A stretch of DNA of 64,000 bases, taken from NCBI RefSeq assembly GCF_000242455.2, contig NC_019892.1, forward strand, positions 5,060,744 to 5,124,743, written 5' to 3'. The notes under the pieces are model-generated. The model ran no database searches and was not told the DNA's origin. It saw nothing but the letters and a program-made list of their open reading frames with translations. The stretch comes from Singulisphaera acidiphila DSM 18658. GTDB taxonomy: Bacteria > Planctomycetota > Planctomycetia > Isosphaerales > Isosphaeraceae. How positions within the stretch are numbered: the first letter of the stretch is position 1; each line of letters opens with the position of its first letter. A program made the position numbers and the translations under genes. Positions 25,647-34,925 of this stretch are shown here, piece after piece.

Positions 25647-26069
25647 TTGCTCCGCCCTCCCGCACTTCTGGAGCAGCTTCTCGCCGCCGGGCGCTGGCCG
25701 CGAACCGTCGAGGAGCAGCAGTGGCAGAACCTCCGGCCATTGGTACCTGCCGAGCGCGTCAGGCGACTCGCGCTCGAGGAATCAATGATCTTCCTGTTCG
25801 CGCCGCCCTTCCACACCGTTCGCGAGCGAGCCTCTTCGAACCCCTACTGGATGGATCCGCTGGCCGCGCCGTCGGAGATCGACTTCGACCTGGCTCTGGA
25901 CATCGGTGACTTCGGCCTGGGATCCGATGCGCCGATTCTCCTGGATTACCGAGAGGATCCCGAGATGCCGCGCGTGATCCGGCTGCGCTGGCCGCCCGAC
26001 GGGTGCGCGAACCATTGGGTCATGATGGCCCCCGACTTTGAGATGTTCGTTCGCGAACTCGGCCTCTGA
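25647..26069 (+). CDS. SMI1/KNR4 (SUKH)-like small protein
   Basis: The 140-residue protein probably starts at TTG 25647, behind ggaaggggac. The N-terminus is helical (PPALLEQLLAAGRWPRT). The C-terminal half carries the SUKH-like pattern: DIGDFGLGSDAPILLDYRED, then RVIRLRWPPDGCANHWVMMA and PDFEMFVRELGL. SUKH proteins commonly serve as immunity proteins against polymorphic toxins. No toxin gene is next to it, so it would be an orphan. It begins about 30 bases after a transposase scar. Assignment is by pattern only. Confidence 0.6.
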   Translation: MLRPPALLEQLLAAGRWPRTVEEQQWQNLRPLVPAERVRRLALEESMIFLFAPPFHTVRERASSNPYWMDPLAAPSEIDFDLALDIGDFGLGSDAPILLDYREDPEMPRVIRLRWPPDGCANHWVMMAPDFEMFVRELGL

Positions 26070-26119
26070 GTTTGGCTAAGATTCAGGATGTGGGGAAGTC
26101 AAATTGCTTCACTTTGTCA

Positions 26120-26167
26120 TTTTGCTCACTCGGGCTTAGCCGTCGTTGCCCGTTGCCGATCCCAGGG
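26120..26167. repeat. 48-bp dispersed repeat, copy 2
   Basis: See 23819-23866. Same sequence with about three differences, again just after a small gene. Confidence 0.8.
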
Positions 26168-26292
26168 CCGCGATGTGAGGGGGCTCCTCACGCAAGCCAT
26201 CGCGGCCCATCAGGATCAGTCCCAGAAACCATCGATCCTGGGTGATAGGGGGTGAACGCCTACAGAGCAACCGGCGAGCCTGGCGCTTCCTG

Positions 26293-27897
26293 CTATTTCG
26301 TAAGCGGATAATTTGGCACGACTATGACAGGGTGGATCTTGTTCGTCTCCTCCCGCAAAAGGTCGCAGACGTGCCTTCTCGCCTCGATCTCATGGGTCAG
26401 ATTCTCGAGGCTGTCGAGCCATCGTCCTCCCCACACCAATGCCGTACCGGGTACCGGGCGAAATTGCGAGGCGTTTGTGAAGACTTTGAGGAGCTCGGGA
26501 CTCTCGCTCTCATCGATGATCTCGGCCCAGAGCCTGCGTTCCAGATGATTCAGAAAGGTATTAATCCCGTCGTTATTCGTCAGCCGTTTATCAAAATCGA
26601 GGGCCCAGGATCTAACGGAAACACCGACCTTTTCCAGGTAGTGCATCAATCTCGGCATTTTCTCTACCGTCTCATCCTTCCAAAAAAAGACATGCTCAAC
26701 ATTAATGGGTGGCTGCAGGTCATTCACAGTGGCTTTGGGGAGGTCCAAGAGCTTGACATGCCGTTCCAGTGCCGAGGTGGCACTCTCGATTTTAAGGCTC
26801 GCAAGCTCCCTCGTGAAATCACGTTGCGGCTGCTGGCTGGGTAACGGAGGAGGTCCGTTGGGGGCAGTCGTCTCCGCGTATCGAAAGAGTTCAATCGGGT
26901 AGGCGAACCCTACAGAAGTGATTCCTGCCAACCCGGACTTCCTGGAACGTATGGAAAAACTTGGGCCATTCCAACGGTCATCGAAATCATACTTTCCTGT
27001 AAGTGATGCAAGGATTGCAAATCGAGAGTCCTTGAGGTCTGGATTCTCTCGAATGGCCCTCGCCAGTGCTTCAGATTGTCTCAGAAGCAAGAGCGTTGTG
27101 AATGTTGAGTTGGGCTGGTCTTTCGCGTCAGAGGAAAGTCGATCCATTTCTCGATTTCCTACATGCTCGCGAAGAAGTTTGTAACGCTTGATGGTTTGCT
27201 TGTTTGCCAGATATTGAGATCTAAATTTAGGCTCTTTCAGCTCGTAAGGGATCCATTGATCTCCCTCTCGATATACAGCGTTGAAATCGTTGCTGGGCGG
27301 GGTAAGAAAGAGTATGTCCCGATTCGCACCGTAGGTTCCCGACCACAAGGGATAGCTGTCCCAAATCGGGCCCGGCGGATTCGAATTCCTCCCATGGCAT
27401 CCGAGGCATCGCGCCGGGTTTTTCTCCAGCGGGACCATGTCGCCCTTTTCGTTTTTAGCAGGGGGCACGGTTGTTGCGTAGAACTCCCAGCGTTTCAGGT
27501 CGTCATTGAACCGCAGGATCTGGATTTTGTTGAAAGTGTTCTGGTCGGCCGGATCACCGCAGAAGGCGACGATGACCTTGGCCTCGTTTCCGTACGAGAC
27601 GATTCTTGGTGCCTTCGGCGTTACCACGCTCCTTTCCGGACTCCGGCTATCGAAGATTTCGACATAATTCTCGCGATAGGAATGCGGCAACCGCTCTACG
27701 AGGTCGTCGACCGATGTGATTTCTGGAGACGCCAAGATGGTCAGGAATTGCTCGAACGTGAACGTCGAGGGGGCCACGTAACCCGATGGAAAATTGGGAG
27801 GGTCACTTGGACGATACGGATGCGGGGCGTCTTCGGAGAAGGCGATGCCGGGAGCGAGAACAGCCGCTACTGCGTAAATGATCGCACGTCGAGTCAT
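26293..27897 (-). CDS. Secreted single-haem cytochrome c-like protein
   Basis: The 534-residue protein starts MTRRAIIYAVAAVLAPGIAF (signal peptide, cleavage near AFSEDA) behind gaggt. A single CxxCH motif, CLGCH, lies near residue 165 in the context EKNPARCLGCHGRNSNPPGP. The preceding part has IVSYGNEAKVIVAFCGDPAD, and FNDDLKRWEFYATTVPPAKN. The large C-terminal part is helical with no further haem motif (LLLLRQSEALARAIRENPDL; EHVFFWKDETVEKMPRLMHY). This looks like an extracytoplasmic haem protein of a type seen in planctomycetes and myxobacteria. Substrate and partner are unknown. It stands alone. Confidence 0.75.
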   Translation of the reverse strand: MTRRAIIYAVAAVLAPGIAFSEDAPHPYRPSDPPNFPSGYVAPSTFTFEQFLTILASPEITSVDDLVERLPHSYRENYVEIFDSRSPERSVVTPKAPRIVSYGNEAKVIVAFCGDPADQNTFNKIQILRFNDDLKRWEFYATTVPPAKNEKGDMVPLEKNPARCLGCHGRNSNPPGPIWDSYPLWSGTYGANRDILFLTPPSNDFNAVYREGDQWIPYELKEPKFRSQYLANKQTIKRYKLLREHVGNREMDRLSSDAKDQPNSTFTTLLLLRQSEALARAIRENPDLKDSRFAILASLTGKYDFDDRWNGPSFSIRSRKSGLAGITSVGFAYPIELFRYAETTAPNGPPPLPSQQPQRDFTRELASLKIESATSALERHVKLLDLPKATVNDLQPPINVEHVFFWKDETVEKMPRLMHYLEKVGVSVRSWALDFDKRLTNNDGINTFLNHLERRLWAEIIDESESPELLKVFTNASQFRPVPGTALVWGGRWLDSLENLTHEIEARRHVCDLLREETNKIHPVIVVPNYPLTK

Positions 27898-28036
27898 GGC
27901 AAGTACCTCGGTTGAGCAAAGGGTGAGGAAGGAATGCGCTTCGGGCCAAACCCAGAAACTTGTCCTCATCGTATAAGGCCCAGGCAATCCCGACTCTTGG
28001 TCACAATCCAGCGGTGGCGCATGGTAAAATGTTGGG

Positions 28037-28528
28037 CTACCAACCGCCCCGGCGAAGCCGCTGCTTGAGGTCGGCTCGCCAGCGATATTCCACCGCAGAC
28101 CGCTCGTGAGCGTACGACTTCGCACGCCACGAGGCCGCCTCCTCCGCCCACCGCTGCCGGTCCGCGCCGCCCGCAGCCGCCTTCCCCTCGGCTTCCCGTG
28201 CTTGGCCGAGTGCGACCGATTTCAGGAATGCTTGGTACTGGGCCATCTCCTCGTGCGTGTAAAACTGGCTTCGATCGTCAGCGAGCCGGCGTCGCCAGGC
28301 GTGGATGCCCCAGGCCGACGCGCAGGCCGCGAGGGCGATCAGGACCATCGCGGTCCGGAGCCGCCAGCGAGAAAGGCCGAGGAGACGAGGGCCGATTGCC
28401 TGCCGGGGGCGGTCGACACATCGAGGGCAGGTTGTGGCTGGCGTGCCAACAAGCGGGGCGCCGCATTGATGGCACGAGGGCTGAAGCCTGTGCAACCATG
28501 CAGCGGGGTCTCTCCCGGCCTCGTCCAT
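28037..28528 (-). CDS. Zinc-ribbon membrane protein of planctomycete type
   Basis: The 163-residue protein starts MDEAGRDPAAWLHRLQPSCH. Residues about 19-38 form a zinc ribbon (CHQCGAPLVGTPATTCPRC). Next is SRWRLRTAMVLIALAACASA, the R-x-R-L-R-T opening plus membrane helix of a large planctomycete family. The rest is an extended, charged helical tail (SFLK-type repeats: YQAFLKSVALGQAREAEGKA; YAHERSAVEYRWRADLKQRL). The tail pattern, in which residues near a membrane are followed by AEYH/AEYR repeats, is usual in that family. No function known. It is immediately divergent from the transposase remnant at 28619. Confidence 0.72.
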   Translation of the reverse strand: MDEAGRDPAAWLHRLQPSCHQCGAPLVGTPATTCPRCVDRPRQAIGPRLLGLSRWRLRTAMVLIALAACASAWGIHAWRRRLADDRSQFYTHEEMAQYQAFLKSVALGQAREAEGKAAAGGADRQRWAEEAASWRAKSYAHERSAVEYRWRADLKQRLRRGGW

Positions 28529-28618
28529 CCGAATAGGCACCTGACAGTGAGGAGGCAGGGACCGACCGGGACGTTGGCGGTTACCACGCCAGCCGATCAT
28601 CCCGGACGGAGCCAGCCA

Positions 28619-29085
28619 TGACATCCTCGCATCCCATGCCGACGCCGTGCCAGTGGTTCGCGCCGCTCGCCGGATCGCTCGAGCGGCGGTCTGCCCCCAG
28701 GCTTGCCCTCCTGGTGTTCCTCACCAAGTTGGCGTTGGCTGTCGAACTATCGAACTGTTAAGATGGGCCGAGCTTCTGGCTCAACCTCCTCGGGAAGCCG
28801 ATCGGGGGGGGCCGACGGGGCCTATGCCAAGGTGGATGTGCTCAAGCCGGCGAAGTCACAGCGGGTGACGGTCGTCAGCCGGCTCCGCAAGGACGCGGCG
28901 TTGGATACGGTCCCGGACCCGCATCCGGAAGGCCACCAGCACCACCCGGCTCGTCCAACCGGCTGGCGGGACGACTTCTGCACCGATCCGGAGGCGGCGG
29001 TCGCCGACATCCCCGGCGTCGTGGCGGATCGCTTCTCGCTGCTGGAGATCGCCTTCAGACAAATCCGTCGCCACCGAGACCGTTG
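28619..29085 (+). pseudogene. Degenerate transposase (second family, copy c), both ends recognisable
   Basis: It begins MTSSHPMPTPCQWFAPLAGS and LERRSAPRLALLV, then loses frame. Another frame has DGAYAKVDVLKPAKSQRVTV then VSRLRKDAALDTVP, the segment around the second catalytic Asp (DGAYAK). A later part reads DPEAAVADIPGVVADRFSLL, which in intact homologues leads to the catalytic Glu region. The middle, including the first Asp, is deleted. The upstream end matches copies a, b, d and e in reverse orientation. Confidence 0.75.
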
Positions 29086-29490
29086 ACCACGCGGGAAGAA
29101 CAGGTCCCTTCGCGCCTTGCTGGATCGCTCGCCGCCTTGGGGAAGGGCTGAGCGAACCCGGTGCGAGGGTTTTCGCTTTGGCCGTTTCGGCCCCCGTAAC
29201 GCCGATTGCATGGATTGCCCAAGAAAACGTACTGGCTTCGAGGTAACGCCCATTGGAGAGAATGGCTTCGGTCGATATTGACCGATGGGCGCAACCAACC
29301 GGAGGGTGAACAAAAAGGGAGTGCCGATGGCTTCGTTGACGCGTACCGCCCTCGGCGGAGCCGCGCGAGTACCGTCAGCGCGAGCAATCAAGGATCGCAG
29401 GGCTGGCTTGCCGGTGATGATGTACCCCCTACCCGGCGGAGAAGCGGATACCATACAATCAATTCGGAGAGAGACCAAACAGGAGGGCGG
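29086..29490. other. Leader region of cysD, no gene recognised
   Basis: No coding feature. aggaggg lies at 29481-29487, directly upstream of the cysD start. Any sulfur-responsive promoter should be here. I see no riboswitch that I can name. Confidence 0.4.
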
Positions 29491-30405
29491 ATGATCAGCT
29501 GCAGTTACAACCTGACCCATCTGAAAGTGCTCGAGGCTGAGAGCATCCACATCATCCGCGAGGTAGCCGCCGAGTTCGAGCGGCCGGTGATGCTCTACTC
29601 CATCGGCAAGGATTCCGCCGTCATGCTGCGGCTCGCGCAGAAGGCGTTCCACCCCGGCCGGCTCCCCTTCCCGCTGCTGCACGTCGATACGACCTGGAAG
29701 TTCCGGGCGATGATCGAGTTCCGCGATTGGTTCTGTCGCGAACAGAACCTCGACCTGAAGGTCTGGATCAACCCGGAGGGGCAGGCCCAGAACGTCAACC
29801 CGTTCGACCACGGCTCGAAAAAGCACACCGACATCATGAAGACGGCAGCGCTGAAGCAAGCGCTGAACCACTATCAGTTCGACGCGGCGTTCGGCGGTGC
29901 CCGTCGCGACGAGGAAAAGAGCCGGGCCAAGGAACGCGTCTACAGCTTCCGCGACCGCCTGCACCAGTGGGACCCGAAGAACCAGCGGCCGGAGCTCTGG
30001 AGCCTGTACAACTGTAAGGTGAACAAGGGGGAGAGCATCCGCGCCTTCCCGCTGAGCAACTGGACCGAGCTGGATGTCTGGCAGTACATCCACCTCGAGA
30101 ACATCCCCATCGTGCCGCTCTACTTCGCGGACATCCGCCCGGTCGTCGAGCGCGACGGCACGCTCATCATGGTGGACGACGACCGGATGCGGTTGCGGCC
30201 CGGCGAGGAGCCGATGATGAAGCGGGTGCGGTTCCGCACCTTGGGCTGCTACCCGCTCACGGGGGCGGTCGAGAGCAACGCGACGACGCTGCCGGAGATC
30301 ATCGAGGAGATGCTGCTGGCGAGGAACTCCGAGCGGCAGGGTCGGGTGATCGACCACGATGAGACGGGGTCGATGGAGCAGAAGAAGCGCGAGGGGTACT
30401 TCTGA
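29491..30405 (+). CDS. cysD: Sulfate adenylyltransferase subunit 2
   Basis: The 304-residue protein starts MISCSYNLTHLKVLEAESIH behind aggaggg. It is the ATP-PPase subunit of ATP sulfurylase. The PP-loop is in VMLYSIGKDSAVMLRLAQKA (SxGKDS), with LHVDTTWKF, FGGARRDEEKSRAKER and a C-terminal VIDHDETGSMEQKKREGYF, all conserved in CysD. With CysN it makes adenosine 5'-phosphosulfate from sulfate and ATP. Length is normal. The next gene begins two bases after the stop, so the two are translationally coupled. Confidence 0.97.
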   Translation: MISCSYNLTHLKVLEAESIHIIREVAAEFERPVMLYSIGKDSAVMLRLAQKAFHPGRLPFPLLHVDTTWKFRAMIEFRDWFCREQNLDLKVWINPEGQAQNVNPFDHGSKKHTDIMKTAALKQALNHYQFDAAFGGARRDEEKSRAKERVYSFRDRLHQWDPKNQRPELWSLYNCKVNKGESIRAFPLSNWTELDVWQYIHLENIPIVPLYFADIRPVVERDGTLIMVDDDRMRLRPGEEPMMKRVRFRTLGCYPLTGAVESNATTLPEIIEEMLLARNSERQGRVIDHDETGSMEQKKREGYF

Positions 30406-30406
30406 A

Positions 30407-32350
30407 ATGCAAGCCGTTGACCTGAGTCAGGAAGACATCCACACCTACCTCGCCCGCCACCAGAAGAAGGAGCTTCTGCGGTTCCTGACCTGCGGCAGCG
30501 TCGACGACGGCAAGAGCACGCTCATCGGCCGGCTGCTGCACGACACCAAGATGATCTACGAGGACCAGCTCGCCGCCGTAAAACGGGACAGCGAGAAGGT
30601 CGGCACCACCGGCACCGGCGAGATCGACCTCGCCCTGCTCACCGACGGCCTGAAGGCCGAGCGCGAGCAGGGGATCACCATCGACGTCGCCTATCGCTAC
30701 TTCTCGACCGACCGCCGCAAGTTCATCATCGCCGACACGCCGGGCCACGAGCAGTACACGCGCAACATGGCCACCGGCGCTTCGACCTGCCAACTGGCCA
30801 TCATCCTCATCGACGCCCGCCACGGCGTCATGACCCAGACCCGTCGACACTCGTTTATCGTGTCGCTCCTGGGCATCCGGCATGTGGTCGTGGCCATCAA
30901 CAAGATGGACCTCGTCGACTACTCACGCGACGTCTTCGAGCGCATCAAGGACGAATACACCGGCTTTGTCGCCAAGCTCGAGCTGCGCGACATCACCTTC
31001 ATCCCGATGTCGGCGCTGAAGGGCGACAACGTCGTGTCCAAGAGCGACGCGATCCCGTGGTATTCCGGCCCGCCGCTGCTGGACCACCTGGAAACGGTGC
31101 ACATCGCCAGCGACCGCAACCTGACCGACCTGCGTTTCCCTGTCCAGTACGTCATCCGTCCCAACCTCGACTTCCGTGGCTTCGCCGGCACGGTTGCGTC
31201 CGGCGTCCTGCACAAGGGCGACGAGGTGATGGTGCTGCCGTCGGGCAAGCGGAGCAAGGTGAAGTCGATCGTGACGTACGACGGCGAGTTGGAAGAAGCG
31301 TTCGCGCCCCAGGCGGTGACCGTGACGCTGACCGACGAGGTGGACGTCAGTCGCGGCGACATGCTGGTCCTGCCGGACAACCCGCCGCACGTCAGCAGCG
31401 AGATCGAGGCGATGGTGGTCTGGATGGCCGAGCAGCCGTTCGTGCCCGGCCGGCCCTACACCCTGAAGCAGACCACGCAACAGGTGACGGCGGAGGTCGC
31501 GTCATTCCGCTACGGCGTCGACGTCAACACCCTGGAGCACCGCGCTATCGCACGGCTCGGGCTGAACGAGGTCGGGCACGTGCAGCTCAGCCTGACACAG
31601 CCGTTGGCGTGCGACCCCTACCGCACCAACGCGGCGACCGGCGCGTTCATCCTCATCGACCGGCTGACGAACAACACGGTGGGTGCCGGGATGATCCTGG
31701 AGACCGGCAGCGGCCGGGTTCCGGGTGACGTGTGGGCGGCGGAGCCGGCGGTGCGTCTCAAGCAGCGCGCGAGCCAGATCGCGCCGAGCGAGCGCGAGCA
31801 GCGTTACGGCCAGGTGCCGGTGACGGTGTTGCTGGTCGGTCTGACGGGGAGCGGCAAGAGCCGGATCGCGTACGAGCTGGAGCGCCGGCTGTGGGACGAG
31901 GGCCGTGCCGTGACCGTGCTGTACGGCCAGAGCATGCGCCAGGGCCTGAACCGCGACTTGGGGTTCACCGCAGACGACCGCTCGGAGAACCTGCGTCGTT
32001 CGGCCGAGGTGGCGAAATTGATGAACGACGCGGGCGTGATCACGATCGCGGCGTTCGTGGCCCCGCACGAGGCGGTGCGCGAGAAGGCGAAGCAGTTGAT
32101 CGGCCGTGACCGGGTTCTGGAGGTGTACTGCACCGCGCCGATGGAGGTGCTGCGTGCCCGCGACCAGAGCGGCGCGTACCAGTTGGCTGACGCGGGCAAG
32201 ATCGCGCAGATGCCTGGTGTGACCGCTGCGTTCGAGGAGCCGAAAACGCCCGACCTTGTGCTGGAGACCGACCGGATCAGCGTGGACGAGAGCGTCAGCC
32301 GCATCGTCGAGTTGATGAAGTCGAAGGGTTATATGCTCTCGCGATCGTAA
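30407..32350 (+). CDS. cysNC: Bifunctional CysNC: sulfate adenylyltransferase subunit 1 / APS kinase
   Basis: The 647-residue protein has the CysN GTPase in residues about 20-440 (GSVDDGKST, DTPGH at switch II, NKMD, then EF-Tu-like beta barrels). The APS kinase domain covers about 465-647 (P-loop GLTGSGKS, then GLNRDLGFTADDRSENLRR). CysN couples GTP hydrolysis to ATP sulfurylase; CysC phosphorylates APS to PAPS. Oddly, the usual LDGDN-x-R-x-GLN segment of APS kinase reads VLYGQSMRQGLN, so the DGDN acidic pair is missing. The domain may have altered activity, or it may belong to a subgroup with this motif. A degraded copy of the CysC coding end lies at 38922-39331. Confidence 0.95.
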   Translation: MQAVDLSQEDIHTYLARHQKKELLRFLTCGSVDDGKSTLIGRLLHDTKMIYEDQLAAVKRDSEKVGTTGTGEIDLALLTDGLKAEREQGITIDVAYRYFSTDRRKFIIADTPGHEQYTRNMATGASTCQLAIILIDARHGVMTQTRRHSFIVSLLGIRHVVVAINKMDLVDYSRDVFERIKDEYTGFVAKLELRDITFIPMSALKGDNVVSKSDAIPWYSGPPLLDHLETVHIASDRNLTDLRFPVQYVIRPNLDFRGFAGTVASGVLHKGDEVMVLPSGKRSKVKSIVTYDGELEEAFAPQAVTVTLTDEVDVSRGDMLVLPDNPPHVSSEIEAMVVWMAEQPFVPGRPYTLKQTTQQVTAEVASFRYGVDVNTLEHRAIARLGLNEVGHVQLSLTQPLACDPYRTNAATGAFILIDRLTNNTVGAGMILETGSGRVPGDVWAAEPAVRLKQRASQIAPSEREQRYGQVPVTVLLVGLTGSGKSRIAYELERRLWDEGRAVTVLYGQSMRQGLNRDLGFTADDRSENLRRSAEVAKLMNDAGVITIAAFVAPHEAVREKAKQLIGRDRVLEVYCTAPMEVLRARDQSGAYQLADAGKIAQMPGVTAAFEEPKTPDLVLETDRISVDESVSRIVELMKSKGYMLSRS

Positions 32351-32533
32351 GTGACCCGTGGGATCACCCCTCCCCCCTTTGATCTCAGGGCCAGGGGAGG
32401 GGGCCCACAGGCCCTGACGGAGAAGATTGCCTGCTCCGAGCCACCGGTCTCTTGGAGGCGTCGTTCCCCACCGCGCGGCGGTCTGAGTCCGACAAGGGGG
32501 CACAGAGCAGGTCGTTGGCGGTCACCGGATCAC

Positions 32534-34789
32534 TCAAGCCGATGCGATCGCTGCGATCTTGGCGAGGTAGGCGTCCATGTAGTGGTCGCTGACGCTTGGA
32601 AAGAGCCCCTCGAAGACAGGACCCTCCAAGACAGGCGCCCCGAGCGACTCGGTCCTCGCGTCCGAACGCAACGCCGCCCTCTGCTGTAGCAGAGTGGCTC
32701 GCAGCCGGTCGAACTCCGTCTCCGACATTGTGGGAGGGCCTTCCGCCCCCAACCCGGCCGCCACCGATTCGTTCCGCGCTTTCAGTCGGCCGCTTCCATC
32801 AAGCTGATAGAGCATTCCGACGTGCTGATATCCAGGCGGAACCAGGGGGACGATGTCGTTATTGTTGACAAACCGGTAGAATATCTTTCCGTAGTGCTTC
32901 TGCATGAAAGCCGGGAAATCTCCCCTTCCGACGGCGGGTTGACCGTATGTGTAGATCGCGTTGATTGGGAAAATCCTTTGCCACTCGGCGGCCGCGATCG
33001 TGGCGAGCGCCCCGCCCAGGCTGTGGCCGGTCAGCACGACCTTGCGATTGGGAAGCCGCTTCAGTTCCTGTTCGATCTGGGCTTTCACGACGGTAAACCC
33101 GGTGTGAAAGCCTCGATGCACGATTCCATAGGGCTGACTGGTGCCGAACACATTGAGATTGGCCAGCCAGTCACCGGTGCTTTCCGTACCGCGGAAGGCG
33201 ACCACGACCGCTTCCCCCGAAGAGGCGACGAAGCACTGCGTATCGTCGGCCTCAATGAAGAGGCAAGTGTCGAGCTTCCAGGTCGTGCGGGCCATCGATT
33301 CGACGGCGGCTTTGGGGCTGTAAGAGAGCTTGCTTGCCAGGGCGAGAGAGAGCGCGGCCGGCCAGTCGAATGACGTCTTCGCGAGCGACGACGCGGAGAA
33401 CTTCGCCATGAATGTCGAGGCCAATACCGGCGCTTGCCGACCGAACAATCCTTCCGCCTGCGTGGGCTGCGCGGCGATGGTCGCTGGTGCGGTGACCAGT
33501 TGGGGCGTACCAAGCGTGACACTGACCTGGAGGGGAATCGTCCAGGTGCTCGTCCCGGCCGAGAATTGGGGCAATGTGGGGGGGACGGCCGCCAATGGCT
33601 GAATCGAATGGTCGACGTGTGATTGTGTGTTATTGTTCGTTACTGGTGATTTGGTCTCCTGTTTCGCGGCTCCTTGATTGCTGATGAGATTCCAGATCGG
33701 GTCGTAGATGTCATCTCGGGCCGCGACCGTCGGTTCGAATTTGACTCCCGCGTCGACCACTCGACTGTCCTGGGCGAGGTCGTGGGCGGAGACCGCGTAG
33801 TTGGAGACGAGGTATTGCCCGGCGAAGTGCAGGCCCACGACCTGGATCGGTTCGGTCGCGGAATTGGGGATCAGGAGGACGGCCGACCCGGAATTCCCGC
33901 CCAGCGTCGAGCTGTCGTGGGTCACCACTTCCACGAGTTTCTTGAAACTCTCGACCTGCTCGCGGGACCTCAGCAATCCGGGTTGCAGGCGTTTGACGTA
34001 GTAGGCTCCGCGGAAGATGCGGTTCTGGATTCGCTGGAACTCGTCGTCGCCCGTGGGGTCGTAGCCGGGATAGCCCACGACCACGACCTCGCGGTCCGTC
34101 AGCGACGACGGGTCGGTCGTGCTCAGCGAGAGCGGCTTTCGCTTTTCCGGCAGCCCTTTGACCCTGAGCAGTGCCATGTCCCATTGGGGATGGATCATCA
34201 GCACTTCTTCAACGGTCAGGGTCTCCGACGACGTCCGGCCGATCTCGCGGTAAAAATCCACGGAAGCATCCAGGCCGCTCTGGAATTGTAACGAACGGCC
34301 GACGCCCGCGGCGAAGATCGCGGCGACGTGCCGATTGGTCATGAGCACGCCGTCGCCGACGATGAATCCGGTGCCGGCATAGGGCAGCGACGGTAGGCTG
34401 GGGACCTGGATCCGCCCCACGGAGAGCAGGCAAGATTCGATCCGCGATTTGAGCCCGTCGGTCCCCAGGTGCTCCCATTTCGTCGTGAGCTGGTCGACCT
34501 TCATCTGGTCATCGACGATGTCGACCACGGGCCGGTGGTAGGGCATGACGATCGCTTCGAGCACGAACTGCTGTTCCGCGTCAACCTTCTGATTATTTGC
34601 CACGCGATCCAGCGACTCGAAGGCCATCGCGGCCTCCATGCGGGCCGGATCGACTCGGCGCGTATCCAGGGTTAAGTTTTCTGCGCCGGGGGCCGAGCGA
34701 CTCTCCAGCGTTTCGCTCAGGCCCTCGGCCTTGAGTTTCGGGTCGACCTGGCGGAGCATCTTCTTCAGATTATCGAGGCGGTCAGTCAT
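32534..34789 (-). CDS. Trypsin-like protease fused to a class 3 lipase (gene 3 of the protease operon)
   Basis: The 751-residue protein starts MTDRLDNLKKMLRQVDPKLK, with agaggaa eight bases upstream. Residues about 120-330 form a trypsin-fold protease: His154 in VLMTNRHVA, Asp204 in HPQWDMALLRV, Ser300 in TLGGNSGSAV. A P/T/A/Q-rich linker covers about 370-455. Residues about 470-745 form a class 3 (fungal-type) lipase: VVVAFRGTESTGDWLANLNV, nucleophile Ser590 in VVLTGHSLGGALA, Asp645 in NNNDIVPLVPPGY, His736 in SDHYMDAYL. Both triads are complete. No signal peptide. Trypsin-lipase fusions are unusual. The gene follows the astacin-like gene with a 259-base gap that contains a strong hairpin. 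Confidence 0.88.
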   Translation of the reverse strand: MTDRLDNLKKMLRQVDPKLKAEGLSETLESRSAPGAENLTLDTRRVDPARMEAAMAFESLDRVANNQKVDAEQQFVLEAIVMPYHRPVVDIVDDQMKVDQLTTKWEHLGTDGLKSRIESCLLSVGRIQVPSLPSLPYAGTGFIVGDGVLMTNRHVAAIFAAGVGRSLQFQSGLDASVDFYREIGRTSSETLTVEEVLMIHPQWDMALLRVKGLPEKRKPLSLSTTDPSSLTDREVVVVGYPGYDPTGDDEFQRIQNRIFRGAYYVKRLQPGLLRSREQVESFKKLVEVVTHDSSTLGGNSGSAVLLIPNSATEPIQVVGLHFAGQYLVSNYAVSAHDLAQDSRVVDAGVKFEPTVAARDDIYDPIWNLISNQGAAKQETKSPVTNNNTQSHVDHSIQPLAAVPPTLPQFSAGTSTWTIPLQVSVTLGTPQLVTAPATIAAQPTQAEGLFGRQAPVLASTFMAKFSASSLAKTSFDWPAALSLALASKLSYSPKAAVESMARTTWKLDTCLFIEADDTQCFVASSGEAVVVAFRGTESTGDWLANLNVFGTSQPYGIVHRGFHTGFTVVKAQIEQELKRLPNRKVVLTGHSLGGALATIAAAEWQRIFPINAIYTYGQPAVGRGDFPAFMQKHYGKIFYRFVNNNDIVPLVPPGYQHVGMLYQLDGSGRLKARNESVAAGLGAEGPPTMSETEFDRLRATLLQQRAALRSDARTESLGAPVLEGPVFEGLFPSVSDHYMDAYLAKIAAIASA

Positions 34790-34925
34790 GATTCACTTTC
34801 CTCTCGGTTGGGCCGATCAGTCTCGGCGAGTTAACGTCTTTTCAAAAACAGGCAAGACGAGGCTGTGAATTCGAGCAATCAAACAGCCTTAAACTGAATG
34901 GATTCTGAAGAATGGCTATGGGCCC

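Noticed and set aside
28822..30357. 511-codon minus-strand frame over cysD
   Set aside because: Antisense to a clear cysD; composition is that of a shadow.
31502..32503. Minus-strand frame over the cysC end
   Set aside because: Antisense shadow. It is also present in part over the duplicated copy, as expected from sequence identity.
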